Source: an uncultured Oscillospiraceae bacterium | GTDB lineage: Bacteria; Bacillota; Clostridia; Oscillospirales; Oscillospiraceae | Assembly: GCA_937915075.1 (NCBI GenBank) | Contig: CALDMA010000318.1 | Span: forward strand, 1 to 8,295 | DNA: 8,295 bases | Reading direction: 5' to 3' | Part shown: positions 1 to 7,829 of the stretch, in pieces | How the letters are laid out: every line of letters begins with the position of its first letter | Position numbering within the stretch: the first letter of the stretch is position 1 | Position numbers and translations under genes: made by a program | Notes under the pieces: model-generated | Told to the model about the DNA's origin: nothing | Seen by the model: the letters and a program-made list of their open reading frames with translations, nothing else | The model's database searches: none

Positions 1-62
1 CCGAGCAGCTCGCGCATATTGGCGTTGCCCTCGGTAAACAGGTAACAATACTTTTTGCTCAT
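1..62 (-). CDS. ppdK: Pyruvate, phosphate dikinase, N-terminal fragment
   Basis: Only the first 20 codons are in the window; the gene runs off the left edge. The visible peptide reads MSKKYCYLFTEGNANMRELL and then enters a Gly codon. This matches the characteristic opening of pyruvate, phosphate dikinase (aromatic-Leu-Phe, then EGN-x-x-M-[KR]-[ED]-LLG, which leads into the GGKGANLAEM nucleotide-binding segment, here off the edge). The family interconverts pyruvate, ATP and phosphate with phosphoenolpyruvate, AMP and pyrophosphate in the cytoplasm, and in anaerobic Clostridia it usually works in glycolysis or PEP balance. The ATG at 62-60 has a good GGAGGA ribosome binding site at 73-68 and a strong promoter further upstream. 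The call rests on a short N-terminus and was recognised from memory, so it is probable, not proven. Confidence 0.82.
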   Translation of the reverse strand, partial: MSKKYCYLFTEGNANMRELL

Positions 63-124
63 AATGTTCCTCCAATTTACAAAGTATCTATGGTTTTTGA
101 TCCCAATCGTTCATAAGCCTTTAT

Positions 125-153
125 ATTATAGACAGGTTTTTCCGAACTTGCAA
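125..153 (-). promoter_or_regulatory. Sigma-A promoter of the dikinase gene
   Basis: Read on the minus strand, TTGCAA (153-148) and a perfect TATAAT (130-125) are separated by 17 bases. The expected start of transcription is near 118, giving a leader of roughly 55 bases before the ATG at 62. This is the leftward half of a divergent promoter pair. Confidence 0.8.
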
Positions 154-226
154 GAAATTCCGCCGAAAAAATTCAAAATGTTTTATAGATTTTCTCTTTG
201 AGCCGTGCATTTCCCCGTAACTTTTC

Positions 227-255
227 TTGCACTCCGCGTTTTTTTGCGTTATACT
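227..255 (+). promoter_or_regulatory. Sigma-A promoter of the holB-ricT operon
   Basis: TTGCAC (227-232) and TATACT (250-255) are separated by 17 bases. The expected transcription start is near 262, about 26 bases before the holB ATG. It faces away from the dikinase promoter, with 73 bases (154-226) between the two -35 elements. That stretch is AT-rich in its left part, and I see no clear operator or structured RNA in it. Confidence 0.78.
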
Positions 256-287
256 GTATGTTGTAGTTATATTGTCCGGAGGAGCGC

Positions 288-1141
288 ATGGAGCTGTCGG
301 CCTTTGCAAAAACGAATACCGCCGCGCGTCTCCGCGCCGCCGCGAGCCGCGGCGCGCTCAGCCACGCGCTCATCCTCTCGGGAGCGGGCGACCGGAACGC
401 CGCGGCGCATTACGCCGCCGCCGCGCTGGAGTGTACCGGCACGGACAGGCCCTGTCTGGTCTGCGCGCACTGCCGCAAGGTGCTCGCGGACATTCACCCC
501 GACGTCCTCACCGTGCGCGACGACGAGCACGCCGAGCTGAGCGTGGACGTCATTCGCGGCGTGCGGACGGACGCCTTCATCCGCCCGAACGAGGGCGCGT
601 GCAAGGTCTACATCTTCCCCGACTGCACACGGCTGAACGAGAAGGACCAGAACGTGCTGCTCAAGACCGTGGAGGAGGGGCCACCCTACGCCGCCTTCCT
701 TTTCTGCGCGGAGAACGCGAGCGTGCTGCTGCCCACCATCCGCTCGCGCTGCGTGGAGGTCAAGCTCCCGCCGGCGGGAGCTGTCGGCGAGGATGACGAG
801 CGCACGCGCGAGCTGCTCCGTCTGCTCGCCGAGGGCCGCGCCGCCGCGCGCTCCGCCTTTCTGCTGAAGCTGGAAACGGCCAAGGCGACCCGTGAGGAGC
901 TTGCCGCGCTCTTTGAGGGCGCGCGCGTGATCCTCGTCGATGCGCTCTGCACGCTCTGCGGCGCGCCTCCCGCCGAGCCGCGCGACGAGCAGGCGCTGCG
1001 CGCCGTGCTCGGCTCCCGCTTGACAAAAGCACAGATCCTCGGCACAATAGAGCTGCTGGAGACCTATCGAAACCACTGTGAATATAATGTCGGCGTCGGC
1101 CCGCTGCTCGGCGGCCTCGCCGTTGAATTGGAGGAGATCCT

Positions 1142-1145
<4 letters not shown>
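288..1145 (+). CDS. holB: DNA polymerase III delta' subunit
   Basis: A 285-residue protein of the clamp-loader AAA+ family, which helps load the sliding clamp onto primed DNA at the replication fork. The N-terminus has SHALILSGAG (25-34), where related subunits carry a Walker A loop; here no GK[ST] is present, so nucleotide binding is unlikely. A four-Cys zinc site follows (C49, C56, C59, C62), then HPD (70-72), the family block NVLLKTVEEGP (122-132), and the SRC motif (153-155) next to sensor 1. The length is close to that usual for Firmicute delta'. The ATG at 288 has GGAGGA at 278-283, a 4-5 base gap and a strong promoter upstream. The stop overlaps the start of ricT by 4 bases, so the two are probably translationally coupled; the holB-ricT (yaaT) order is the same as in Bacillus subtilis. 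A distant DnaX-like paralogue is much less likely given the degenerate P-loop and the neighbour. Confidence 0.93.
1130..1136 (+). promoter_or_regulatory. Ribosome binding site fixing the TTG start of ricT
   Basis: GGAGGAG lies inside the end of holB, five bases before TTG at 1142. No ATG or GTG sits at suitable spacing, and the peptide starting at this TTG (TEVIGVRFR) matches the usual N-terminus of PSP1/YaaT proteins. The TTG overlaps the holB TGA stop as TTGA. Confidence 0.8.
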
Positions 1146-2476
<1,331 letters not shown>

Positions 2477-2486
2477 GTCAAGAAAC

Positions 2487-2519
2487 GGGAGCCGCTTTTC
2501 ACCGCGGCTCCCATTTTTT
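2487..2519 (+). terminator. Rho-independent terminator of holB-ricT
   Basis: A 9-base-pair stem, GGGAGCCGC (2487-2495) with GCGGCTCCC (2504-2512), encloses an 8-base loop and is followed by ATTTTTT. It begins 11 bases after the ricT stop. Confidence 0.88.
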
Positions 2520-2548
2520 GTGGGTTTTTCGCGCGGAGCGTGTATGAT
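2518..2548 (+). promoter_or_regulatory. Possible promoter of the sigma factor operon
   Basis: TATGAT at 2543-2548 resembles a -10 element. The best -35 candidate is TTGTGG at 2518-2523, but the spacing is 19 bases and it lies in the U-tract of the preceding terminator, so the assignment is weak. I see no GAAAC-type ECF -35 motif, so autoregulation is not evident from sequence. A strong GGGAGGTG ribosome binding site follows at 2568-2575. Confidence 0.35.
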
Positions 2549-2580
2549 AGAGCAAACGGCTTTCACAGGGAGGTGGGCAG

Positions 2581-3114
2581 ATGCACGAGCAGGAGGTCCT
2601 GGCGCTTCTCCGCGCCGGAGACGAGCGCGGCGCGGAGGTGCTGCTGCGGCATTACGCGCCGCTGATGCGCTACATCATCGCGCCCATCGTGCCGGACGCG
2701 CAGGACCGCGAGGAGTGTCTTTCCGACGCCGCGCTGCGCGTGTGGGAGAAATTCGGGACCTACGATCCCGCGCGCGGCTCGTGGACGGCGTGGCTCACGG
2801 CGCTCACGCGCAACACCGCGCTCAATCGCGCGCGGAAAAGGTCCGGCGGCGGTGAGGAGCTTTCGGGCGACCTGCCCTCCGCCGAGCCGACGCCCGAGGA
2901 GCGGCTTTTACAGCAGGAGCGCCGGCAGGCGCTTGAGCGTGCGCCGACCGCGCTGCCGCAGCGGGACCGGCTGCTCTTTTACCGCAAATATTACTACCGC
3001 CAGTCCACCGCGCAGATCGCCGCGGAGCTGGGAACAACGGAGCGCGCTGTGGAGGGGCGGCTCTACCGCATCAAAAAGGCATTGCGCAAGGCGCTGGGAG
3101 GTGACGACGCATGA
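2581..3114 (+). CDS. ECF-type RNA polymerase sigma factor
   Basis: A 177-residue protein with the two-domain layout of extracytoplasmic-function sigma factors, which direct RNA polymerase to a small set of promoters, often on an envelope signal. Region 2 covers about residues 20-86 and includes DREECLSDAALRVWEKF (42-58), which matches the core-binding helix pattern, and SWTAWLTALTRNTALNRARK (67-86) for -10 recognition. A charged, Pro-containing linker spans about 88-112. Region 4 covers about 120-172, with a helix-turn-helix at QSTAQIAAELGTTERAVEGR (141-160) followed by basic LYRIKKALRK for -35 recognition. No region 1.1 or 3 is present, as expected for the class. The ATG at 2581 has GGGAGGTG five bases upstream. 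Its stop overlaps the next gene as ATGA, the usual arrangement for a sigma factor and the partner that controls it. The ECF subgroup and target promoters cannot be read from this window. Confidence 0.9.
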   Translation: MHEQEVLALLRAGDERGAEVLLRHYAPLMRYIIAPIVPDAQDREECLSDAALRVWEKFGTYDPARGSWTAWLTALTRNTALNRARKRSGGGEELSGDLPSAEPTPEERLLQQERRQALERAPTALPQRDRLLFYRKYYYRQSTAQIAAELGTTERAVEGRLYRIKKALRKALGGDDA

Positions 3115-4622
3115 ACGACCGCGAATTTGACGCTCTGCTCGAGTCCTCCGCGCCTGAGCTTCCGCCCGACGACGTCGCACGGGACGTCACGCCGTGGCGC
3201 CGTGCGATCGGCCGCATTCTCGTCGGCAGCGCTCTGTGCGCCATCACGCTCAACTTTTTCTGCCTGAACTATCTGCTGCCGACCATCGGCGTGATCCTGC
3301 AGCTGCTCGGCTTCCGTCCGCTGCGGCGGGAGAACCGCTGGTTCCGCGCGTGCCGGCTGCTCGCTGTGCTGCGCGCAGCGCTGTTCCTGCCCTGCATCGT
3401 TCTCAACGCGACGATCTATTCCGGTGCCGTATACGCCTCCTCCGTAGGAACGGCGCTGACCTACGGCACGGTCGCGGCACAGCTTCTGCTCTTCTTCTGC
3501 TTCTGGCGCGCGCTGCGCGCCGTGCAGCAAAGGGCGGGAACGGAGGTCCGCGCCGGCTCCGCCGCGGCGCTGCTCCTCTGGTATGCGGCGGTCCTCGCGC
3601 TGGCCTATGTCCGGTACAGCGGTCTGCTGCTCAGCCTTGCGATGCTCGGCTGCTATATTCTCATTCTGCGCAGCCTTTTCCGTCTCTCCCGCGCGATGGA
3701 GGAGAGCGGCTACGCGCTCACGCCCGCGCCGGTGCGCCTTTCGGATGAAGCGCTGGTCAAGGTCATCGCGGCGCTGCTCGCCGTCGGCATCGCCTGCGGC
3801 TATCTCTTCTTCGGCAGCTACCGCATGGACTGGCAGCCGGAGAGCGGCAGTCTCAGCGCTGAGGCTGTTGAAATTCGCGCGCAGCTGCTTGCCCTCGGCT
3901 ATCCCGAGGACGCGCTGAACGACCTCAGCGAGGACGATCTGCTTGCCTGCCGCGGCGCGACGCTCGTCGTGGCGCACGAGGCGGATAAGCCGATGAACGA
4001 TGGCCGCGAGGTGCGCGAGGAGTTCGGCAGCTCAACGCACATCTCGACCGTCTACGATGTCAGGGAGCTGCACTTCACCGACGTCGCCGTGCGGCTGCCC
4101 GGCGAAGCGGAGCGCTGGCGCGTCCTCCACCACTTCCGCTGGACAGAGGAGGTGAAATTCCGCGGCACGGAGCTCGTCCGCCTCTGGCCCGCCTACTATG
4201 AGAACGACAGCTGGCGTCCCGGCGGCGGTGTGCCGACAGGCCGCGTGCTCTACGACGACGCGGAGGGGAATACCTACGCCGCGTCCTGCGCCTCCCTTAC
4301 CGTCGAGCGTTACACGGTGACCAACTGGCTCGGATGGACCTATCACCTGGAGGATATTTCCGCCGAATTCTCCCTGCCCTCGCGCGGGAAAAACCGGCGC
4401 GGCTATGTCGCCTACAGCGCCGAGGAGGCGGACGGTGAGGCGACCTACCTCATCTCGCGGAGCAACTACACGCATCAGGAGAGCCGCCTCCAGTACCCCG
4501 TCCGGACCGCGAAGGATTACAGCGGCTGGGGAGACGGTCCCGTCTTCCGCCGCGCGCAGAGCGCTCTGGAGTTTTCCATACGGGACGATGGCAGCGCCGA
4601 CCTGTTGAACTATGAGCCATAA
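3111..4622 (+). CDS. Polytopic membrane protein with outer domain, probable sigma factor partner
   Basis: A 503-residue protein without a family I can name securely. Residues 1-32 are soluble and charged (LPPDDVARDVTPWRRAIGRI at 17-36). About six or seven hydrophobic segments follow, near 36-52, 54-68, 85-105, 113-133, 151-168, 171-190 and 217-235. Residues 237-503 form a hydrophilic domain rich in Trp, Tyr and charged residues; with seven segments and the N-terminus inside, this domain would lie outside the cell. The start at 3111 has GGGAGGTGA seven bases upstream, within the sigma gene, and overlaps the sigma stop by 4 bases. Tight coupling to an ECF sigma factor, a short cytoplasmic N-terminus and an outer domain fit a membrane anti-sigma factor or sensor (inference). 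The HxxxCxxC zinc motif of ZAS-type anti-sigma factors is absent, and I see no transporter or enzyme motif. A membrane protein that is merely co-regulated is the alternative. Confidence 0.75.
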   Translation: MNDREFDALLESSAPELPPDDVARDVTPWRRAIGRILVGSALCAITLNFFCLNYLLPTIGVILQLLGFRPLRRENRWFRACRLLAVLRAALFLPCIVLNATIYSGAVYASSVGTALTYGTVAAQLLLFFCFWRALRAVQQRAGTEVRAGSAAALLLWYAAVLALAYVRYSGLLLSLAMLGCYILILRSLFRLSRAMEESGYALTPAPVRLSDEALVKVIAALLAVGIACGYLFFGSYRMDWQPESGSLSAEAVEIRAQLLALGYPEDALNDLSEDDLLACRGATLVVAHEADKPMNDGREVREEFGSSTHISTVYDVRELHFTDVAVRLPGEAERWRVLHHFRWTEEVKFRGTELVRLWPAYYENDSWRPGGGVPTGRVLYDDAEGNTYAASCASLTVERYTVTNWLGWTYHLEDISAEFSLPSRGKNRRGYVAYSAEEADGEATYLISRSNYTHQESRLQYPVRTAKDYSGWGDGPVFRRAQSALEFSIRDDGSADLLNYEP

Positions 4623-4656
4623 GAAAAGCGGCTTGCAGCGATGCAAGCCGCTTTTC
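4623..4656 (+). terminator. Strong hairpin terminator of the sigma factor operon
   Basis: A perfect 15-base-pair stem (4623-4637 with 4642-4656) closed by a GCGA loop of GNRA type. The stem starts at the base directly after the TAA stop. Each arm ends in an A4/T4 run, so the U-rich part is mostly within the stem itself, and the 3' side continues as CTCTAT. Confidence 0.82.
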
Positions 4657-4694
4657 CTCTATGGGCAGGCAAATCGTGTGCTGCGCGAAAGGCG

Positions 4695-4722
4695 TTGCTT
4701 TTTCCCGCAGCCGTGGTATACT
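4695..4722 (+). promoter_or_regulatory. Sigma-A promoter of the HAD phosphatase gene
   Basis: TTGCTT (4695-4700) and TATACT (4717-4722) are separated by 16 bases, with an extended -10 TGG directly before TATACT. The expected start of transcription is near 4729, leaving a leader of about 30 bases. Confidence 0.75.
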
Positions 4723-4744
4723 GGGGAGCGAAAAAGAAACCGGC

Positions 4745-4753
4745 AAGGAAGGG
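4745..4753 (+). promoter_or_regulatory. Ribosome binding site choosing the ATG at 4761
   Basis: AAGGAAGGG lies seven bases before ATG 4761. The open frame extends upstream to an ATG at 4641, but that codon lies within the terminator hairpin and upstream of the promoter, so it cannot be the start of this transcript. Confidence 0.75.
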
Positions 4754-4760
4754 CTTCCCC

Positions 4761-5603
4761 ATGCAGAAATTCGACCATGTGCTGCTCGCCAGCGACTTTG
4801 ACAACACGCTCGTCTACACCCAGTCCGCGCTCGACAACGGCACCGACATTCCGCCCATGTGTCCGCGCAACCGCGAGGCGCTGGACTACTTCATCCAAAA
4901 CGGCGGCCTGTTCGCCATCTCCACCGGCCGCGCGCTGCCCGCGTTCACGGACTACGCCAAGGACGTGCCGATGAGCGCGCCGTGCGTCATCGCCAACGGC
5001 GCGGCGATCTACGATTTCCGCACGAACGAATACCTTTACACCGCCTTCCTCGGCGAGGCCGTCTACGACCACATGACCGAGGTGCTTGCGCGATTCCCGA
5101 CGCTCGCCTTTGAGGTCTATCACGACGACCGCCGCATCCACGCGATGAACCCCAACCGCTACGTCCGCAATCACGAGCATCTGACCCGCTCGCCCGTGCA
5201 GGTGGTGGAGCGCTTCGCCGACATTGATCTACCCATCATCAAGATCCTTTTTGAAGAGGATTTTCCGGTGCTCGATGCCGTGCGGACCTTTATCCTCTCG
5301 CGCCCCTGGGGCCGCGAGTACGAGCTCATCTACTCCAACGAACACCTGCTCGAGCTGACCGCCGCCGGCGCGACCAAGGGCGGCATGATCCTGCGGCTCG
5401 CGTCGCTCCTCGGCGTGGCGCGCAAGGACATCTACTGCATCGGCGACCACAAAAACGATATCCCGATGCTGGAGGTCTCCGCCGTGCCCTTCGCGCCCGC
5501 GAACGCCATTCCCGCCGTACACGAATCCGGCGCGCGCATCGTCTCGCATTGCAGCGACGGCGCGGTGGCCGACGTGGTGGAGTATCTGGATAAGATCTAT
5601 TGA
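4761..5603 (+). CDS. HAD-superfamily hydrolase, Cof-like phosphatase
   Basis: A 280-residue cytoplasmic protein with all four HAD motifs. Motif I is DFDNT (D12 nucleophile, D14 acid/base), motif II is STGR (54-57), motif III is K206 in ATKGGMI, and motif IV is GDHKNDIPM (228-236, with D229 and D233 for Mg2+). The large insert between motifs II and III (about residues 80-200) is the C2-type cap of the Cof/YbjI group, which dephosphorylates small sugar phosphates or cofactor phosphates. The substrate cannot be assigned; motif I has Asn where many Cof proteins have Gly (DLDGT), a common variant. The gene stands alone between a terminator and convergent terminator hairpins, with its own promoter. 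The start is chosen by promoter position, ribosome binding site and homology to family N-termini. Sucrose- or mannosyl-phosphate phosphatases share the fold and are less likely alternatives. Confidence 0.88.
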   Translation: MQKFDHVLLASDFDNTLVYTQSALDNGTDIPPMCPRNREALDYFIQNGGLFAISTGRALPAFTDYAKDVPMSAPCVIANGAAIYDFRTNEYLYTAFLGEAVYDHMTEVLARFPTLAFEVYHDDRRIHAMNPNRYVRNHEHLTRSPVQVVERFADIDLPIIKILFEEDFPVLDAVRTFILSRPWGREYELIYSNEHLLELTAAGATKGGMILRLASLLGVARKDIYCIGDHKNDIPMLEVSAVPFAPANAIPAVHESGARIVSHCSDGAVADVVEYLDKIY

Positions 5604-5614
5604 CCGATTTTCAA

Positions 5615-5647
5615 AGGGGTCTATTCTTACCGTAAGAATAGACCCCT
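5615..5647. repeat. Perfect 33-base palindrome in a convergent gap
   Basis: AGGGGTCTATTCTTAC (5615-5630) is followed by a single C and then by its exact reverse complement (5632-5647). The RNA would form a long stem in either direction, but neither strand has a real U-tract after it: CAGTCTG on the plus strand, and TTGAAAATC on the minus strand after the stem's own final T. It starts 11 bases after the HAD stop. It may be a backup terminator, an mRNA 3'-end stabiliser or a small repeated palindromic element. Confidence 0.8.
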
Positions 5648-5659
5648 CAGTCTGTCGAA

Positions 5660-5692
5660 AAAGAAAAGCTGTCCGTCGGACAGCTTTTCTTT
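5660..5692. terminator. Bidirectional terminator between convergent genes
   Basis: A 15-base-pair stem (5660-5674 with 5678-5692) with a 3-base GTC loop. The right arm reads GGACAGCTTTTCTTT and continues GTTT, giving a U-rich end on the plus strand. On the minus strand the stem ends in CTTTTCTTTTTCG, also U-rich. It lies 13 bases past the stop of the EF-G-like gene and serves both that gene and the HAD gene. Confidence 0.85.
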
Positions 5693-5705
5693 GTTTAAGT
5701 AGAGG

Positions 5706-7769
5706 TTATTCCGCTTCCTGCATGGCCTTGGCCGCGGCGACGGCCTTCTCCTGCGCGTCGGCAGAGCACTGCTCGTAGCGCACGAAGTGCATGGTGAAGG
5801 AGCCGCGGGACTGGGTCATGGAGCGCAGGTCGATGGCGTAGCTCATGAGCTCGGCCTCGGGGCACTCGGCCTCGATGATCTGCTCACCGTCGCCGGTCGG
5901 AGTCATGCCCATGACGCGGCCGCGGCGCTTGTTGAGGTCGCCGAGGATATCGCCCATGTACTGATCGGGCACGGTGACCTTCAGCTCGCAGACGGGCTCG
6001 AGCAGAACGGGGGACGCCTCGGGCATCGCGGCCTTGTAGGCAAGGTTCGCGGCGGTCTTGAACGCGATTTCGGAGGAGTCGACCGGGTGGTAGGAGCCAT
6101 CGTAGAGCACGCATTTGAGGTTGACGACCGGATAGCCGGCGAGCGGACCGTGGAGCACGGCTTCGCGCAGGCCCTTTTCAACGGCGGGGAAGAAGTTCTT
6201 GGGCACGCTGCCGCCGAACACTTCCTCGGCGAAGACCATCTCTTCGCTCTCCTCGTTGGGCTCGAAGCGGACCCAGACGTCGCCGAACTGGCCGCTGCCG
6301 CCGGTCTGCTTCTTATGACGGCCCTGCTTCTGCACGGTCTTGCGGATCTTTTCACGGTAGGGCACGCGCGGAGTGTCGAGCTCAGCGTCCACGCCGAAGC
6401 GGGTCTTGAGCTTGCTCACGAGCACGTCGATCTGAATGTCGCCCGCGCCGGAGACGACCATCTGATGGGTCTCGGCGTTGTTGACGACGGTAAAGGTCGG
6501 GTCTTCCTCGTTCAGACGGTTGAGGCCGGTGCCGAGCTTTTCCTCCTGACCGCGGGTCTTGGGCGCGATGGCGCGGGAGTAGCAGGGCTCGGCGTAGGGC
6601 ATACCCGCCAGCTTGACGATGCTCTTCGGGTCGCAGAGGGTGTCGCCGGTCTTGACGCGGTCCATCTTGGCGATGGCGCCGATGTCGCCGCAGCAGATCT
6701 CCTTGACCTCCTCGTTCTTCTTGCCCTTGAGGGTGTAGAGACGGCCGAGCTTTTCGGTGTTGCCGGTGGTGGTGTCGTAGAGGGACATATCGCCGGTGAT
6801 CTTGCCGCGGACGACCTTAACGAGGGAGAACTTGCCGTACTGGTCGGAAACGGTCTTGAAGACGATGGCGGCGGTGGCGCCGCTTTCATCGTGAGCGACC
6901 TCAACGGCGTTGCCGTCGTCGTCCTGCGCGGCCTCGGCGGGCATATCGGTGGCGACGGGAACGAGATCGAGCACGGTCTGCATCAGCATATCGACGCCGA
7001 GGCCGGAGATGGCGCTGCCGCAGAGCACGGGAGCGACGCTGCCGTCGCGCACGCCGAGCTTGAGGCCCTTGGCGATCTCCTCGGCGGAGAGCTCCATGGT
7101 CTCAAAGAACTTTTCCATCAGCTCCTCGTCGGCACCGGCGGCGGCTTCCATCAGCTCGGCGCGCAGAGCCTCGACCTCGTCGGCGATGTCGGCGGGAATG
7201 GCGCACTCGGCCGCCTTGCCGCCCTTGACCTCATAAGCCTTGTTGTGCAGCAGGTCGACGATGCCGGTGACCTTCTTGCTGCCGTCGATGATGGGGGCGA
7301 CGATGGGCGCGACAGCGGTGCCGAACTTGCCCTTGAGGGCGTCGAAGCAGGCGTTGTAGTCGCTGTTCTCCTCGTCGGTGCGGTTGATGAAGATCATGCG
7401 GGGCTTATTGCCGAGCATCTTCCAGGCGCGCTCCGCGCCGACGCTCAGGCCGTCCTTCGCGCCGCAGACCAGCACGGCGCACTCGGCCGCGCGGATGCCG
7501 GAGAGGACCTCGCCGGCGAAGTCAAAGTTGCCCGGGGTGTCGAGCACGTTGATCTTCACATTCTTGTACTTCACGGGGGCGACGGCGAGGGAGATGGAGA
7601 TGCTTCTCTTGATCTCCTCTGCGTCGTAGTCGCAGGTGGTGTTGCCGTCGGTGACCTTGCCGAAGCGGTCGGTGCCGCCGGTCATAAACAGCATACTCTC
7701 AGCGAGGGTGGTCTTGCCGCTTCCGCCGTGGCCGAGCAGCACGATGTTGCGAATGTCTTTTGCACTCAT
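5706..7769 (-). CDS. Elongation factor G-like GTPase (fusA-type paralogue)
   Basis: A 687-residue protein, the length of EF-G, with all five domains. EF-G drives ribosomal translocation; EF-G-like paralogues have less clear roles in translation or ribosome release. G1 is GHGGSGKT (13-20). Switch I reads RSISI (55-59) where EF-G has RGITI, so Ser replaces the Mg2+-binding Thr. G3 is DTPGNFDF (77-84), with Asn81 where EF-G has its catalytic His. G4 is NRTD (129-132) for NKxD, and G5 is CGSA (250-253). Domain IV contains KIRKTVQKQGRHKKQTGG (474-491), QFGDVWV (494-500) and YHPVDSSE (560-567). Domain V has YMGDILGDLNKRRGRV (604-619). GRHKKQTGG-x-GQFGDVW is typical of the EF-G-like branch as I recall it, not of canonical fusA. 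No rpsL, rpsG or tuf genes are next to it, which also argues against the main EF-G. TetM-type ribosome protection is unlikely, since TetM lacks this domain IV signature. Confidence 0.9.
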   Translation of the reverse strand: MSAKDIRNIVLLGHGGSGKTTLAESMLFMTGGTDRFGKVTDGNTTCDYDAEEIKRSISISLAVAPVKYKNVKINVLDTPGNFDFAGEVLSGIRAAECAVLVCGAKDGLSVGAERAWKMLGNKPRMIFINRTDEENSDYNACFDALKGKFGTAVAPIVAPIIDGSKKVTGIVDLLHNKAYEVKGGKAAECAIPADIADEVEALRAELMEAAAGADEELMEKFFETMELSAEEIAKGLKLGVRDGSVAPVLCGSAISGLGVDMLMQTVLDLVPVATDMPAEAAQDDDGNAVEVAHDESGATAAIVFKTVSDQYGKFSLVKVVRGKITGDMSLYDTTTGNTEKLGRLYTLKGKKNEEVKEICCGDIGAIAKMDRVKTGDTLCDPKSIVKLAGMPYAEPCYSRAIAPKTRGQEEKLGTGLNRLNEEDPTFTVVNNAETHQMVVSGAGDIQIDVLVSKLKTRFGVDAELDTPRVPYREKIRKTVQKQGRHKKQTGGSGQFGDVWVRFEPNEESEEMVFAEEVFGGSVPKNFFPAVEKGLREAVLHGPLAGYPVVNLKCVLYDGSYHPVDSSEIAFKTAANLAYKAAMPEASPVLLEPVCELKVTVPDQYMGDILGDLNKRRGRVMGMTPTGDGEQIIEAECPEAELMSYAIDLRSMTQSRGSFTMHFVRYEQCSADAQEKAVAAAKAMQEAE

Positions 7770-7781
7770 AGGGGTTCATAT

Positions 7782-7787
7782 CTCCTT
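7782..7787 (-). promoter_or_regulatory. Ribosome binding site of the EF-G-like gene, long spacing
   Basis: AAGGAG (minus strand, 7787-7782) lies 12 bases before the ATG at 7769, longer than the usual 5-9. A second ATG at 7779-7777 falls in between, two bases after the site and out of frame. The 7769 start is kept because MSAKDIRNIVLLGHGGSGKT matches family N-termini. Confidence 0.65.
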
Positions 7788-7798
7788 CCAGATCGTAA

Positions 7799-7812
7799 TT
7801 CCCTTGCGGGAA
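7799..7812 (-). other. Small GNRA-loop hairpin in the EF-G-like leader
   Basis: On the minus strand TTCCC-GCAA-GGGAA forms a 5-base-pair stem with a GNRA tetraloop. It lies about 10-25 bases after the predicted transcription start and 11 bases before the ribosome binding site. It may stabilise the mRNA or be chance. Confidence 0.35.
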
Positions 7813-7829
7813 GTCACTTCAACAGCTCA

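Noticed and set aside
63..287. Riboswitch or small RNA in the first intergenic gap
   Set aside because: Apart from the two promoters and ribosome binding sites, I see no stable paired structure or known riboswitch core.
267..1076. A 269-codon minus-strand frame opposite holB, and a 189-codon plus-strand frame at 227-796
   Set aside because: Both overlap holB, whose clamp-loader motifs are clear, and both have the Arg/Ala-rich composition of off-frame reading.
3063..3977. A 304-codon minus-strand frame opposite the membrane protein
   Set aside because: Antisense shadow; the plus strand shows membrane segments, a strong ribosome binding site and coupling to the sigma gene.
4641..4760. N-terminal extension of the HAD protein to an ATG at 4641
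   Set aside because: The codon lies in the 3' arm region of the terminator hairpin and upstream of the gene's own promoter. The peptide has no HAD features before residue 4761, and a good ribosome binding site serves the ATG at 4761.
5615..5692. Two consecutive inverted repeats considered as a CRISPR fragment or IS end
   Set aside because: The two palindromes differ in sequence, there is no regular spacer, no transposase frame and no target-site duplication at the flanks.
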